The notes: generated from the letters alone by a model not told the origin. A stretch of 64,000 bases of DNA from Enterobacter cloacae (GCF_011078175.1 NZ_JAALCJ010000007.1:124001-188000); one strand, 5' to 3'. Numbered from the stretch's first letter, positions 38,729 through 49,002 are shown. Numbers and translations are program-made.

Positions 38729-39679
38729 CTACCGCTTACGCACATCCGGAATAATCAAATCCCCGCGCAGAACGTACGATCCGAGCATCTGCGTTTTCTC
38801 CGTCAGCCAGGTGACGATGCGCGCCGCCATGGCGTCCATGGAATACTCAATGGCCGGGATCACCGGTATACCCGGCAGATGCAGCGAACCGCCCAGGCTG
38901 AAGACCATGATGTCTTCCGGTATCGATTTATTAAACGCCTGAAGCTGCGGGATCACCCGCTGGGCTTCCTGCTCGTCCGCCACCAGCAGCGCGTTAAAGT
39001 TAAGCGTGGACGCGTTATTGAGTAATTCCTGAAGCGCAACGGATGATGACGTTGCGTCCATAAACACGAGGTTGCGATTAAAGGGCAGGAAGTTTTTCTC
39101 CAGCGCATGTTTATAACCTAGCAGTACCTGATCGGCAAAGCCGCTGCCGTGCGGGTGGATCAGCGCTATCTGGCGTCGTCCCTGGCTGGTGAGGTAGTTA
39201 CAGGCCGTTTCAGCCGCAAAAGCGTGATCGAACTGAATGCTGTTAGCGTTATCGGCTTCCATACAGTCGACCAGAATGACGTTGTCCATGTCCACGTCCA
39301 GCGGGAAACGCGCGCCAATCACCAGAATGTCATCACATAAGCCACAGGAGAGTTCTTCAAGGGCATTCATCACTTCTGTTTTCGTGTGTGCAAAGCGCAG
39401 CAACAGATGTTTTTGATGCTGGCTGAGGTGTTTTTCCAGCGCGTACAGGTAACCGGTAGTCTGGTTAATGTTCTCCTGCGCGCAAATCACCCCAATGCAG
39501 CCCGTCGACTGGCTGAGCAGCGACTGGGCAATCACGTTGGGACGATAGTTCAACTCATCCACCGCTTTCAGAACAGCCTGACGGCTGGCTTCTTTAACGC
39601 CACGCGACCCGCTCAACACCCGTGATACCGTGGCTTTGGACACCCCGGCCAGACGTGATACATCGTTGATTGTAGACAT
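38729..39679 (-). CDS. LacI-family repressor of the beta-glucoside PTS operon
   Basis: 316 residues. The LacI helix-turn-helix INDVSRLAGVSKATVSRVLSG (about 4-24) and hinge helix YRPNVIAQSL precede a periplasmic-binding-like sugar domain. Resembles AscG-type regulators. Transcribed away from the PTS operon; palindromes related to GGAAACCGGTTTCC in the shared 293-bp gap are its probable operators, so it likely represses both itself and the operon until a phosphorylated beta-glucoside is present. Confidence 0.9.
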   Translation of the reverse strand: MSTINDVSRLAGVSKATVSRVLSGSRGVKEASRQAVLKAVDELNYRPNVIAQSLLSQSTGCIGVICAQENINQTTGYLYALEKHLSQHQKHLLLRFAHTKTEVMNALEELSCGLCDDILVIGARFPLDVDMDNVILVDCMEADNANSIQFDHAFAAETACNYLTSQGRRQIALIHPHGSGFADQVLLGYKHALEKNFLPFNRNLVFMDATSSSVALQELLNNASTLNFNALLVADEQEAQRVIPQLQAFNKSIPEDIMVFSLGGSLHLPGIPVIPAIEYSMDAMAARIVTWLTEKTQMLGSYVLRGDLIIPDVRKR

Positions 39680-39777
39680 CTCTCTCCCCTGTCAGACGCA
39701 ACTGGCGTCTGTAATTTCCATCACCGCTACGGCTCACATTATAGCCAAAACGGAGTATATCCGTTTCCGTTTTTCAT

Positions 39778-39792
39778 GGAAACCGATTTTCC
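39778..39792. promoter_or_regulatory. LacI-type operator near the regulator gene
   Basis: GGAAACCGATTTTCC, an imperfect palindrome related to the one at 39904, about 100 bases before the regulator start; probable autoregulatory or looping operator. Confidence 0.55.
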
Positions 39793-39903
39793 GTTTCTAT
39801 TCATTTTGATGTCAAAACAGCCAAATTATGTGACCCACATCCAGTTAATTAGCCTCATAAGCAAGTGATATTGATGGTTGTCACACTTCTGTCTTTTATG
39901 AAT

Positions 39904-39924
39904 GGAAACCGGTTTCCGTATAAT
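39904..39924 (+). promoter_or_regulatory. Operator and -10 box of the PTS operon
   Basis: A perfect 14-bp palindrome GGAAACCGGTTTCC (39904-39917) immediately precedes TATAAT (39919-39924), filling the -35/-10 spacer, a classic repression position. A half-site TCACA at 39881 hints at CRP, but the other half is poor. Confidence 0.7.
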
Positions 39925-39972
39925 GTCCAATCATCCTCGCAATAACTTTTTACATTTTGAGGATGGTTGTCG

Positions 39973-40287
39973 ATGTTCAAGATTATGCTGTGCTGCTCTG
40001 CCGGGATGTCCACCAGCCTGCTGGTCAGCAAAATGATCGATGTTGCAAAAGAACGGGGCTTGCCCGTGAAGATTGATGCGTATGGCGTATCCGAATTTGA
40101 TACCCAGTTTCCGCACTATCAGGTGGTACTTCTCGGACCGCAAGTGAAATACATGTTAAAGACGCTCTCAGAAAAGGCAGCGACGCAAGGCATTCCGGTG
40201 CAACCCATCGACATGATGGACTACGGCATGCAGCGTGGCGATAAAGTACTGGACTATGCTCTGTCGCTCATCGAAGCGGCACACTAA
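39973..40287 (+). CDS. PTS cellobiose/lactose-family EIIB component
   Basis: 104 residues; phosphoryl carrier that passes phosphate from IIA to incoming sugar. The active Cys8 sits in LCCSAGMSTS, aligned with ChbB CSAGMST; the Rossmann-like fold HYQVVLLGPQVKYM follows. GAGG lies ten bases upstream of the ATG. First gene of the IIB-IIC-GH1-IIA-porin operon. Confidence 0.92.
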   Translation: MFKIMLCCSAGMSTSLLVSKMIDVAKERGLPVKIDAYGVSEFDTQFPHYQVVLLGPQVKYMLKTLSEKAATQGIPVQPIDMMDYGMQRGDKVLDYALSLIEAAH

Positions 40288-40299
40288 TAAGGTGTTCAC

Positions 40300-41628
40300 A
40301 TGAGTTCGTTATATCAATCTATGGTCGCGGTGATTGAGCAGTCAATTACCCCGCTGGCCGCGAAGCTCGGTCAGCAAAAGTATGTGATTGCCATCCGCGA
40401 CGGTTTTACCGCCGCGCTGCCGTTTATGATCATCGGCTCGTTTATGCTGGTGTTTATCTTCCCGCCGTTCTCGGCGGATACCACCAACAGCTTCGCCCGC
40501 GGCTGGCTGGATTTCTCCGAGACCTACCGCGAACAGCTGATGCTGCCGTTTAACCTCAGCATGGGCGTGATGACCTTCTTCATCTCGGTGGGAATTGGGG
40601 CGAGCCTGGGACGTCAGTTTAACCTCGACCCGGTGATGTCCGGCCTGCTGGCCTTTATGGCCTTCCTGCTGGTCGCCGCGCCCTATGCAGACGGTAAAAT
40701 CTCCACCCAGTATCTCTCCGGCCAGGGCATTTTTACCGCGCTGATCACCGCCATCTACTCCACCCGCGTCTATGCGTGGCTGAAGCAGAACAACGTCACG
40801 ATCCGCCTGCCGAAAGAAGTGCCGACCGGCGTGGCGCGTTCGTTTGAGATCCTGATCCCGGTGATGGTGGTGATCGGTACCCTGCACCCGCTGAACCTGT
40901 TCATCGAAGCGCAAACCGGGATGATTATCCCGCAGGCGATCATGCACCTGCTGGAGCCGCTGGTGTCCGCGTCTGACTCCCTGCCCGCCATTCTGCTCTC
41001 CGTGCTGCTGTGCCAGATCTTCTGGTTCGCCGGTATCCACGGCTCGCTGATTGTCACCGGCATCATGAACCCGTTCTGGATGGCGAATCTCTCCGCAAAC
41101 CAGGCGGCGCTGGCGGCGGGCGCGGCACTGCCGCACGTTTATCTGCAAGGCTTCTGGGATCACTATCTGCTGATTGGCGGCGTGGGTTCGACCCTGCCGC
41201 TGGCGTTCCTGCTGCTGCGCAGCCGCGTCACGCACCTGCGCACCATCGGCAAAATGGGCGTCGTGCCCAGCTTCTTTAACATCAACGAACCGATTCTGTT
41301 CGGCGCGCCGATCATCATGAACCCAATGCTGTTTATCCCGTTCGTGTTTGTTCCGCTGGTCAACGCCTGTCTGGCGTACGGCGCAACCAAACTCGGCTGG
41401 CTGGCCCAGGTGGTCTCGTTAACCCCGTGGACCACCCCGGCACCGATTGGCGCCTCGTGGGCGGCAAACTGGGCGCTCAGCCCGGTGGTGATGTGCCTGG
41501 TCTGCATGGTGATGTCCGCGCTGATGTACCTGCCGTTCCTGCGCGCCTATGAGCGTACGCTCATCAAAAACGAAGAGCAGAAAGCGCAGGCTGCAACCGT
41601 GGGCGCCGCTGAAGCCGCAAGCAATTAA
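40300..41628 (+). CDS. PTS cellobiose/lactose-family EIIC permease
   Basis: 442 residues, about ten membrane segments. DGFTAALPFMIIGS (about 30-43), GIHGSLIVTGIMNP (about 247-260) and the NINEPILFGAPIIMNP (about 326-341) signature are those of ChbC-type permeases, where the Glu in NEP contacts the sugar. Translocates and, with IIB, phosphorylates beta-glucosides. Twelve bases after IIB. Confidence 0.94.
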   Translation: MSSLYQSMVAVIEQSITPLAAKLGQQKYVIAIRDGFTAALPFMIIGSFMLVFIFPPFSADTTNSFARGWLDFSETYREQLMLPFNLSMGVMTFFISVGIGASLGRQFNLDPVMSGLLAFMAFLLVAAPYADGKISTQYLSGQGIFTALITAIYSTRVYAWLKQNNVTIRLPKEVPTGVARSFEILIPVMVVIGTLHPLNLFIEAQTGMIIPQAIMHLLEPLVSASDSLPAILLSVLLCQIFWFAGIHGSLIVTGIMNPFWMANLSANQAALAAGAALPHVYLQGFWDHYLLIGGVGSTLPLAFLLLRSRVTHLRTIGKMGVVPSFFNINEPILFGAPIIMNPMLFIPFVFVPLVNACLAYGATKLGWLAQVVSLTPWTTPAPIGASWAANWALSPVVMCLVCMVMSALMYLPFLRAYERTLIKNEEQKAQAATVGAAEAASN

Positions 41629-41645
41629 GTCAAAGAGGAAAGGTC

Positions 41646-43022
41646 ATGAAATACGCATTTCCCGATAACTTCTGGTGGGGCAGCGCAAGCTCCGCTCTCC
41701 AGACGGAAGGGACACGAGAGGGTGAAACCACGTGGGATTACTGGTTTGCCCGCGAGCCGAACCGTTTCCACAACGGCGTGGGACCGCAGCATACCTCCAC
41801 GTTCTATCAGCACTGGAAAACGGATATTCAGCTGTTAAAGCAGCTGAACCACAACAGCTTTCGTACCTCGATTAGCTGGGCGCGCCTGATCCCTGACGGT
41901 ATCGGTGAAGTGAACCCGGACGCGGTCAATTTTTACAATCAGGTCATTGATGAGCTGAATGAACAGGGCATCACGCCGTTTATTACCCTGTTCCATTTCG
42001 ACATGCCGATGGCGATGCAGGAGATTGGCGGCTGGGAAAACCGTGACGTGGTAGACGCATACGCCCGCTATGCGCAGATATGCTTCGAGCTGTTCGGCGA
42101 TCGCGTGCTGCACTGGTTTACCTTCAACGAGCCGATTGTGCCGGTGGAAGGCGGGTATCTGTACGACTTCCACTACCCGAACGTGGTGGATTTTCGTCGG
42201 GCAACCACCGTGGCGTATCACACCGTGCTGGCCCACGCGAAGGCGGTTCAGGCCTACCGCGCCGGGCATTACGCGGGGGAGATCGGCATCGTGCTCAACC
42301 TGACGCCGTCCTATCCGCGCTCGCAAAACCCGGCGGACGTGAAGGCGGCGCACATTGCGGATCTGATGTTTAACCGCAGCTTCCTCGACCCGGTACTGCG
42401 CGGCGAATACCCGGCGGACCTGGTGGCGCTGCTGAAGGCGTACGATCAGCTGCCTGCCTGTAAGCCGGAAGATAGCGCCCTGATCGCCGAGGGAAAAATC
42501 GACCTGCTCGGCGTGAACTACTATCAGCCGCGCCGCGTGAAGTGTCGCGACAGCGCGGTGAACGCGCAGGCCCCGTTTATGCCGGAGTGGTTCTTTGATA
42601 ACTACGAAATGCCGGGCCGCAAAATGAACCCGTACCGCGGCTGGGAAATCTACGCGCCGGGTATTTACGATATTCTGGTTAACCTGCGTGATAATTACGG
42701 CAACCCGCGCTGCTTTATTTCGGAAAACGGCATGGGCGTCGAAAATGAACAGCGCTTTATTGAAAACGGCCAGATTAACGATCGGTACCGCATCGAGTTT
42801 ATTTCTGAGCATTTAACGTGGCTGCATAAAGGGATTAGCGAGGGCTGCAATTGCCTTGGCTACCATATGTGGACGTTTATTGATAACTGGTCATGGTGTA
42901 ATGCGTATAAAAACCGCTACGGGTTTATTCAGCTCGATATAGAGACGCAGCGGCGCACCATTAAGAAAAGCGGAGAGTGGTTTGCCGCCACCGCCTTAAA
43001 TAATAGTTTTGAAAAAGAGTAA
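41646..43022 (+). CDS. 6-phospho-beta-glucosidase (GH1)
   Basis: 458 residues; hydrolyses the phosphorylated disaccharide delivered by the PTS to glucose and glucose-6-phosphate. GH1 acid/base Glu in TFNEP (about 161) and nucleophile Glu in ISENGMG (about 359); N-terminal FWWGSASSALQTEG is the family signature. Ribosome site AGAGGAAAGG. The stop codon overlaps the next ATG by one base. Confidence 0.94.
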   Translation: MKYAFPDNFWWGSASSALQTEGTREGETTWDYWFAREPNRFHNGVGPQHTSTFYQHWKTDIQLLKQLNHNSFRTSISWARLIPDGIGEVNPDAVNFYNQVIDELNEQGITPFITLFHFDMPMAMQEIGGWENRDVVDAYARYAQICFELFGDRVLHWFTFNEPIVPVEGGYLYDFHYPNVVDFRRATTVAYHTVLAHAKAVQAYRAGHYAGEIGIVLNLTPSYPRSQNPADVKAAHIADLMFNRSFLDPVLRGEYPADLVALLKAYDQLPACKPEDSALIAEGKIDLLGVNYYQPRRVKCRDSAVNAQAPFMPEWFFDNYEMPGRKMNPYRGWEIYAPGIYDILVNLRDNYGNPRCFISENGMGVENEQRFIENGQINDRYRIEFISEHLTWLHKGISEGCNCLGYHMWTFIDNWSWCNAYKNRYGFIQLDIETQRRTIKKSGEWFAATALNNSFEKE

Positions 43023-43330
43023 TGATGATGATCGAATTAGAAGAAGCCGTAATGGAAATTATCGTCAACGCCGGACAATCGCGCAGCCTGTGCTTTGAAG
43101 CGCTGCACGCCGCGCGTCAGGGCAACCTTGACGAAGCCAAAAGCCTGCTGCGCGAAGCCGACGGCTACGCGCGCCAGGCTCACAAGATGCAGACCAAACT
43201 GATTGAGCAGGATGCCGGCGAAGGCCGCCAGCCGATGACCTTAATTATGGTGCACGCGCAGGATCATTTAATGAATTCCTTATTAGCGCGTGAATTATCC
43301 GAAGAAATTATTCATTTATATCAGAGATAG
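43022..43330 (+). CDS. PTS cellobiose/lactose-family EIIA component
   Basis: 102 residues, three-helix-bundle IIA. The phosphorylated His is H78 in MVHAQDHLM. Three ATG codons in a row (43022, 43025, 43028) allow slightly different starts; the last is best placed from AAAGAG. Unlike in E. coli chb, IIA follows the hydrolase. Confidence 0.92.
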   Translation: MMMIELEEAVMEIIVNAGQSRSLCFEALHAARQGNLDEAKSLLREADGYARQAHKMQTKLIEQDAGEGRQPMTLIMVHAQDHLMNSLLARELSEEIIHLYQR

Positions 43331-43466
43331 TCTATGGCGAAATAATTAATGTAATACCTGTGTACCCTAAATAAAGATCCACTTGTTCTGATGATAGCGA
43401 CATACTCTGTCAGATCGGAGCGGGATGGTTATTGTCTGAATAAAATTAAACTATATTGAGATAACC

Positions 43467-44846
43467 ATGAATACGATAAAAAAACTTCCATTAACCATGG
43501 CGGTTATCGCCGCGCTTTGCCCAATTTCCGTACTCGCACAAGAATTTACCCAGGAGCAAATCGACGCCATTGTGGCGAAAGCGGTGGATAAAGCCCTGGC
43601 CGAGCGTCAGGCCAAAATGGATGCGGCGGTCGCGAAAAAAGCGGACGTGGTGACCGAGCCGCAAAGCGCGGCGCAATCCCCGGATATGGCGATCCCGTTT
43701 GGGGTGAAATTTACCGGCTACGCCCGCTACGGCGCGCACTTCCAGGCTGCCGATCAGAAATACGTGGCGGTGGACGGTTCCTACAACGGCGCCTCAGCGA
43801 TTGGCCGTCTGGGTAACGAGGGCAACGGCGGGGAATTCCAGCTTTCTAAAGCCTTCAAGGGTGATAACGGCGCCATCTGGGACATCAACGTGATGATCGA
43901 CCACTGGGGCGACGAAGTTAACCTGAAAAAAGCCTACGCGGGCGTGACCAACATTATGGCCTCCAACCCGAACGCTTACTTCTGGGCGGGTCGTGACTTC
44001 CACCAGCGTCCGCAGCAGGGCATCAACGATTACTTCTGGATGAACCACGACGGCCAGGGCGCCGGGGTGAAGAACTTCGACATTGGCGGCGTGCAGTTTG
44101 ACGTCGCTGCCGTGGCGGCGGTGGAATCCTGTAGCCCGGAAGTGATGGAAGACGAAGCCAACCCGTCGCGCATCACCTGTACCGGCGGTTCCGGCACGGG
44201 CGACAAAGGCAACTACGCCGCGACCTCAAAAATCCACGGCATGAAGCTCGGCCCGATCGACCTGGAGCTGTACGCCAACTACGGTTTTGACTCCAAAGCG
44301 GTTGAGAGCGACGAGCGCCTGAACGCGTGGCAGGGCGGCGTGGTGCTGAGCCACACCAACGACAGCGGCGTGAACAAGGTGATTGCCCGTTACTCCGATA
44401 ACGCGGACAACAGCGTGTTCAACAAAACCGAGGATCTGACCACGGTTTACGCCAGCTTCGAAGGGCTGTACAAATTCACCCAGGCCACGCAGGTGGAGTA
44501 CATCCTTGCCTTCCACGACTACGACAACAGCCGTGATAAGACCGACAACCGTAAGAACTACAACGCCATCGTGCGTCCAATGCACTGGTGGAACGACGTT
44601 CACTCTACCTGGCTCGAAGCGGGCTGGCAGCACGTGGATTATGACAACGGCGGCGATAACAAGGGCTGGAAGCTGACTCTGTCGCAGAACATGTCTATCG
44701 CTATGGGACCGGAGTTCCGTCCAATGCTGCGCTTCTACGTCACCGGCGGCAAAGTGGATAACGAACGCACCGCGCGCGTGAACAACACCAAAGACGAAAC
44801 GCTCGACGACTTCAACGTCGGCGCGATGTGGGAGGCGTGGTTCTAA
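43467..44846 (+). CDS. LamB/BglH-type outer-membrane carbohydrate porin
   Basis: 459 residues. Signal peptide (about 1-24, ending VLA-QE), then a short predicted coiled-coil (about 27-55) and an 18-stranded maltoporin-like barrel starting [13 protein letters not shown], with a terminal aromatic Phe for BAM. The [13 protein letters not shown] segment is typical of LamB-family porins. Probably admits beta-glucosides or cello-oligosaccharides. A 136-bp gap separates it from IIA, so an internal promoter is possible. Confidence 0.92.
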   Translation: MNTIKKLPLTMAVIAALCPISVLAQEFTQEQIDAIVAKAVDKALAERQAKMDAAVAKKADVVTEPQSAAQSPDMAIPFGVKFTGYARYGAHFQAADQKYVAVDGSYNGASAIGRLGNEGNGGEFQLSKAFKGDNGAIWDINVMIDHWGDEVNLKKAYAGVTNIMASNPNAYFWAGRDFHQRPQQGINDYFWMNHDGQGAGVKNFDIGGVQFDVAAVAAVESCSPEVMEDEANPSRITCTGGSGTGDKGNYAATSKIHGMKLGPIDLELYANYGFDSKAVESDERLNAWQGGVVLSHTNDSGVNKVIARYSDNADNSVFNKTEDLTTVYASFEGLYKFTQATQVEYILAFHDYDNSRDKTDNRKNYNAIVRPMHWWNDVHSTWLEAGWQHVDYDNGGDNKGWKLTLSQNMSIAMGPEFRPMLRFYVTGGKVDNERTARVNNTKDETLDDFNVGAMWEAWF

Positions 44847-44860
44847 GCAAGGTAGAAGCA

Positions 44861-44886
44861 AAACGGCAACGCGAGTTGCCGTTTTT
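44861..44886 (+). terminator. Terminator of the PTS-porin operon
   Basis: AAACGGCAAC/GTTGCCGTTT stem with GCGA tetraloop, running into a T-run, 15 bases after the porin stop. Confidence 0.92.
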
Positions 44887-44895
44887 AGTGTTTTC

Positions 44896-44930
44896 TCCCT
44901 CTCCCCATGGGAGAGGGCCGGGGTGAGGGC
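44896..44930. repeat. C-rich intergenic palindrome, copy 3
   Basis: CCCTCTCCCCATGGGAGAGGG with the GGGGTGAGGG tail; same family as at 18985. Confidence 0.78.
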
Positions 44931-44991
44931 ATCAGGCCGCACGATCATGCTATGCTGTGGGCTCATTAACGACAACACAACAGGGGAGAAC

Positions 44992-45897
44992 ATGGGTTCC
45001 ACACGCAAAGGGATGCTGAACGTCCTGATCGCCGCCGTTTTATGGGGCAGTTCCGGGGTTTGCGCGCAGTACATCATGGAGAAAAGCCACATTTCTTCGC
45101 CTTACCTGACCATGGTTCGTCTGCTGTTTACCGGCGTGATCCTGCTAACGCTCTCCTTCGTTCACGGCGACAAGATTTTCTCGATCATCAAAAACCGCAA
45201 AGACGCCATCAGCCTGCTGTTTTTCTCGCTGGTTGGCGCGCTCACCGTGCAGCTCACCTTCCTGCTGACGATTGAAAAATCCAACGCCGCTACGGCTACC
45301 GTGCTCCAGTTTCTGTCGCCGACCATCATTGTCGCGTGGTTTGCGCTGGCGCGGAAAACGCGTCCCGGAGTGTTTGTCCTGTCGGCGATTTGTACGTCGT
45401 TGATCGGTACCTTCCTGCTGGTCACCCACGGCGATCCCACCTCGCTTTCCATTTCCCCCGCCGCGCTGTTCTTCGGTATCGCCTCGGCGTTTGCCGCCGC
45501 GTTTTACACCACCTATCCGTCGACGCTGATCGCCCGCTACGGTACGCTGCCCATTGTCGGGTGGAGTATGTTGATTGCAGGATTGGTGTTAACGCCGTTC
45601 TACGCCGGACGCGGCACCACCTTCGCGATCGACAGCGGCCTGCTGCTGGCGTTTTTCTACCTGGTGGTGATTGGCACCGCGCTGACGTTCAGCCTGTACC
45701 TGAAAGGCGCACAGATGATCGGCGGGCCGAAAGCAAGCATTCTGAGCTGTGCCGAGCCGCTGAGCAGCGCGCTGCTGTCGGTGGTTCTGCTGGGCGTGGC
45801 ATTCACCCTGCCGGACTGGCTGGGGACGCTGCTGATTGTTTCGTCGGTGGTGTTGATTTCGATGGATTCACGAAGAAGGGTTAAGGCATCGGCGTAG
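44992..45897 (+). CDS. yicL: EamA-family transporter YicL
   Basis: 301 residues, ten membrane helices in two EamA repeats. [22 protein letters not shown] and [15 protein letters not shown] are close to E. coli YicL. Probable inner-membrane exporter of small metabolites; substrate unknown. Start at 44992 with GGGGAG upstream. Confidence 0.93.
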   Translation: MGSTRKGMLNVLIAAVLWGSSGVCAQYIMEKSHISSPYLTMVRLLFTGVILLTLSFVHGDKIFSIIKNRKDAISLLFFSLVGALTVQLTFLLTIEKSNAATATVLQFLSPTIIVAWFALARKTRPGVFVLSAICTSLIGTFLLVTHGDPTSLSISPAALFFGIASAFAAAFYTTYPSTLIARYGTLPIVGWSMLIAGLVLTPFYAGRGTTFAIDSGLLLAFFYLVVIGTALTFSLYLKGAQMIGGPKASILSCAEPLSSALLSVVLLGVAFTLPDWLGTLLIVSSVVLISMDSRRRVKASA

Positions 45898-45905
45898 CCG
45901 GAACA

Positions 45906-45943
45906 CCCCCTCACCCCGGCCCTCTCCCCAAAGGGGCGAGGGG
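45906..45943. repeat. C-rich intergenic palindrome, copy 4
   Basis: CCCCTCACCCCGGCCCTCTCCCC/GGGGCGAGGGGG, reverse orientation, eight bases after yicL. Confidence 0.75.
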
Positions 45944-45963
45944 GAAAAGACAGCACCGGGCAG

Positions 45964-46002
45964 TCCCCTCTCCCCTGTGGGGAGAGGGTTAGGGTGAGGG
46001 GT
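45964..46002. repeat. C-rich intergenic palindrome, copy 5
   Basis: CCCCTCTCCCCTGTGGGGAGAGGG with tail TTAGGGTGAGGGG, forward orientation, so copies 4 and 5 form an inverted pair between the convergent yicL and nepI. Confidence 0.78.
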
Positions 46003-46009
46003 AAATTGA

Positions 46010-47200
46010 CTACTTCGCTTTAACCTTCCCTGCCACCAGCAGCGCCGTCAGCAGCATCAGCGTACCGGAGATCACCAGCGGTGACGTCAGCCCCAGATGG
46101 TCCAGCGCAACGCCGCCCACCGCCGCGCCGCAGGTGTTTGCCAGCTGGATCACGGCCACCTGAATCGACCCGGCTTTCTCCGCCTGATCGGCCAGTGAGC
46201 GGGTGATCCACGTTGACCAGCCTACCGGCACCAGCGCAAAGGCAAAGCCCCAGATAATCGCAATCGCCGAGGCGACCCATTTGTCGCTGCCCCACAGCAC
46301 CAGCACCGTGGCGCTCACCGCCAGTACCAGCGGCGCGCCAGCAAGCGCCACCTTCAGGGAACGTTTCAGGAACTGGGACGACAGCGACGTGCCGACAAAG
46401 CTGGCAATACCGAAGCTCAACAGCACCAGCGTCAGGCCATCCACGTCAAAGCCCGCCATGGTCATATACACCGGGCGGATATAGGTAAAGAAGGCAAACT
46501 GTCCGGCGAAGGACATGAAGATCGCAGTCATTCCCGCGAGCACGCCGGGGCGCTTCAGCAGCGCGAACATGTTCTGTTTATGGTGGGCCGCTTCACCCGG
46601 CAGGGACGGCAGCGCCTTCCACACCCAGATAATACACAGTACGCCCATCACCGCCGCCGCGTTAAAGACGTTACGCCAGCCGATGATCCCGCCGAGGAAA
46701 CTGCCCAGCGGCGCGGCGATCACCAGCGCGATGGAGACCGCGCCGAAGATAACGGACAGCGCTTTTGGCACGGTACGCGCGGGCACCAGGCGCATGGTCA
46801 GCGAGGCGGACATCGCCCAGAAGCCGCCGAGTCCCAGCCCCAGACAGGCACGACCGAGCAGCAGCAGGGTAAAGCTTTCCGCGAAGGAAACCAGCAGGCA
46901 GGAGAGCGTCAGCAGGACGCTGAAAAGAATAACCACTTTGCGACGATCGATGGTGCCGATCGCCTGGGTGATAAACAGGCTGGCAAACATCGCCACAAAG
47001 GCGGTCACGGTGACGGACTGCCCTGCCACACCCTCGGAAATACCCAGATCCTGCGCCATCGGCGTCAGCAGGCTGACCGGCAGAAACTCGACGGTAATCA
47101 GGCAGGCGACGCAAAACGCCACGGAGAAAACCGCCGACCAGTTGGGGCGTGAAACCTCTTTGGCCTGCGGTGTGGTCGTGGGCTGAGTATGTTCTGTCAT
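46010..47200 (-). CDS. nepI: Purine ribonucleoside exporter NepI
   Basis: 396 residues, twelve-helix MFS drug:H+ antiporter-like protein, formerly Yic[36 protein letters not shown] and [18 protein letters not shown] match E. coli NepI, which exports inosine and guanosine. Monocistronic. Confidence 0.94.
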   Translation of the reverse strand: MTEHTQPTTTPQAKEVSRPNWSAVFSVAFCVACLITVEFLPVSLLTPMAQDLGISEGVAGQSVTVTAFVAMFASLFITQAIGTIDRRKVVILFSVLLTLSCLLVSFAESFTLLLLGRACLGLGLGGFWAMSASLTMRLVPARTVPKALSVIFGAVSIALVIAAPLGSFLGGIIGWRNVFNAAAVMGVLCIIWVWKALPSLPGEAAHHKQNMFALLKRPGVLAGMTAIFMSFAGQFAFFTYIRPVYMTMAGFDVDGLTLVLLSFGIASFVGTSLSSQFLKRSLKVALAGAPLVLAVSATVLVLWGSDKWVASAIAIIWGFAFALVPVGWSTWITRSLADQAEKAGSIQVAVIQLANTCGAAVGGVALDHLGLTSPLVISGTLMLLTALLVAGKVKAK

Positions 47201-47291
47201 GGCATCACCTGAAGATAAAAACGTGCGGAAAAGTCGCGCAGTTTATCATCAAAAGTGTGACGAATTTAACGTTTCGACAACTTTTGTATTT

Positions 47292-47744
47292 TTAGTGCAG
47301 GTAAAACACGCCCTCTTCCGGCAGGAAGAGCTGGTTATAGCGTAGCTGAAAGGCATTAAGCTCCTGCGGGTCGGGCTCCATCTCGCGCATAAAGCCGAGC
47401 GCCAGACGAATTTGCGCATCGGTGATCGGCGCGGCCAGGCGGGCTTTACGCAGCAGACGGTGCCAGGTGTGCAGGTTCTCTTCACTGCCGTCGACGATGC
47501 AGACCTGCCAGATGAGCAGCACCTGAGCGGCATTTTGCAGATGCGCCTCGTCGGGGCGCTCAAGGTAACGGATAAACTCATTGCCCGGCGTTTTACCGAA
47601 CTGGTCGATCATCGACTCGAGCGACACCGGGGTGATCCCCAGCCGCTCGCTTAATCGTTTGATGGCGCGGCGGGAATCTGAAGTCAGGACACGAAATCCC
47701 ACCACAAACACCACGGCAAGCGTTGCCAGCATTATCCAGACCAT
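47292..47744 (-). CDS. yicN: YicN (DUF1198 family)
   Basis: 150 residues with one N-terminal transmembrane helix (about 2-18) and a helical cytoplasmic domain: SLESMIDQFGK and FIRYLERPDEAHLQNAAQVLLIWQ. Matches E. coli YicN in position and sequence; function unknown. Confidence 0.9.
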   Translation of the reverse strand: MVWIMLATLAVVFVVGFRVLTSDSRRAIKRLSERLGITPVSLESMIDQFGKTPGNEFIRYLERPDEAHLQNAAQVLLIWQVCIVDGSEENLHTWHRLLRKARLAAPITDAQIRLALGFMREMEPDPQELNAFQLRYNQLFLPEEGVFYLH

Positions 47745-47838
47745 GCGTTCTCCTTAGACTAGCCGCTCATCATAGCGGGAAACGCACGGCGTCGACAGCG
47801 GGCAAAACGCTATTAGTGCCGTGAAAAGAGGTGGAAAA

Positions 47839-48858
47839 TCATTCTGAAAGCGGATCGCCGCGCTGAAGCCCTTTCAGCAGCGCCTCGTGGAAGCGTGCGG
47901 GGTCCTGCATCTGCGGCGCGTGGCCCATGTCGTTAAACTCGACCAGCGTCGCGCGCGGGATGCGCTTCGCCGTCTCTTTCCCAAGCACCGCATAGTTGCC
48001 GAGCGTCTTGCGGATCTCCGGCGGGGCGAGATCTTTCCCGATGGCGGTGTTGTCCTTCGTGCCGATCATCAATAATACCGGCATCTTAAGCTCGCTAAAT
48101 TCATAGACAACCGGCTGGGTATAAATCATGTCGTAGAGCAGCGCCGAGTTCCACGCCACGCGCGCTTTGCCCGGCCCGTTGTTCAGCCCGGCAAGCATGG
48201 TGACCCAGCGTTCGTATTCCGGCTTCCACTCCCCGGCATAATAGGTGTTTTTCTCGTACTGACGAATGCCGTCGGCGCTGACTTTTAGCTCGCGTTGGTA
48301 CCACTGGTCAACCGTGATATGCGGCACGCCGCGCGCTTTCCAGTCTTCCAGACCTATCGGATTGACCATCACCAGCTGCTCCACCTGCTGCGGCCACATT
48401 AGCGCGTAGCGCGTCGCCAGCATGCCGCCGGTAGAATGTCCGATAACCGTCACGCGATCGACGCCAAGCGATGCGAGCAGCGCGTGGGTGTTATCCGCCA
48501 GCTGCTGGAAGGTGTACTGATAATGCTCCGGCTTGGTGGATTTACAGAAACCAATCTGGTCGGGTGCGATCACGCGATACCCGCTGGCCGATAGCGCGCG
48601 GATAGTGCCGTCCCAGGTGCCGGCGCAGAAATTTTTGCCGTGCATCAGTACTGCGGTGCGGCCGTTGGGCTTTTCCGGCTTAACGTCGAGGTAAGCCATC
48701 TCCAGAGACTGGTTCTGCGAAGTGAAGGTAAAGTGTTTTACCGGCCAGCCGTAGTCAAAACCTTCCAGCTTTTCGCCGTAGGAAGGGGTATCCGCGGCCA
48801 TTGCGGGGGACGCCAGCGCCATCAGCAGCGCCAGGCAGGACAATCGTCGGGTCAACAT
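47839..48858 (-). CDS. Secreted alpha/beta hydrolase
   Basis: 339 residues. Signal peptide (about 1-21, ASPAMAA), then an alpha/beta fold: oxyanion HGKNFCAGTW (about 73-82), nucleophile Ser in GHSTGG (about 140-145), acid Asp in IGTKDNTAIG, and His in DMGHAPQMQ. Possibly an esterase or lipase of the periplasm; substrate unknown. Not present between yicN and uhpT in E. coli K-12, so an accessory insertion. Confidence 0.9.
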   Translation of the reverse strand: MLTRRLSCLALLMALASPAMAADTPSYGEKLEGFDYGWPVKHFTFTSQNQSLEMAYLDVKPEKPNGRTAVLMHGKNFCAGTWDGTIRALSASGYRVIAPDQIGFCKSTKPEHYQYTFQQLADNTHALLASLGVDRVTVIGHSTGGMLATRYALMWPQQVEQLVMVNPIGLEDWKARGVPHITVDQWYQRELKVSADGIRQYEKNTYYAGEWKPEYERWVTMLAGLNNGPGKARVAWNSALLYDMIYTQPVVYEFSELKMPVLLMIGTKDNTAIGKDLAPPEIRKTLGNYAVLGKETAKRIPRATLVEFNDMGHAPQMQDPARFHEALLKGLQRGDPLSE

Positions 48859-48973
48859 GCAAGCTCTCCGTTAGCAAAAGGAACTAGGGCTGCACGAAAG
48901 GCGGCAGCAAAAACACTGTAGAGCATGGAGAGGAGCGGGTGTGTAAAGCGGGGTAAAGGTAGGACGCGCAAAT

Positions 48974-49002
48974 AAAAAAAAGCCCGGCATCACACACCGG
49001 GC
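48974..49002 (-). terminator. uhpT terminator
   Basis: On the minus strand, the stem GCCCGGTG/(A)TGCCGGGC is followed by eight T residues (48974-48981), 20 bases past the uhpT stop. Confidence 0.92.

Noticed and set aside
39870..39885. A CRP site upstream of the PTS operon
   Set aside because: Only the TCACA half matches; the other half is ATTGA, and the position relative to the predicted start is not standard.
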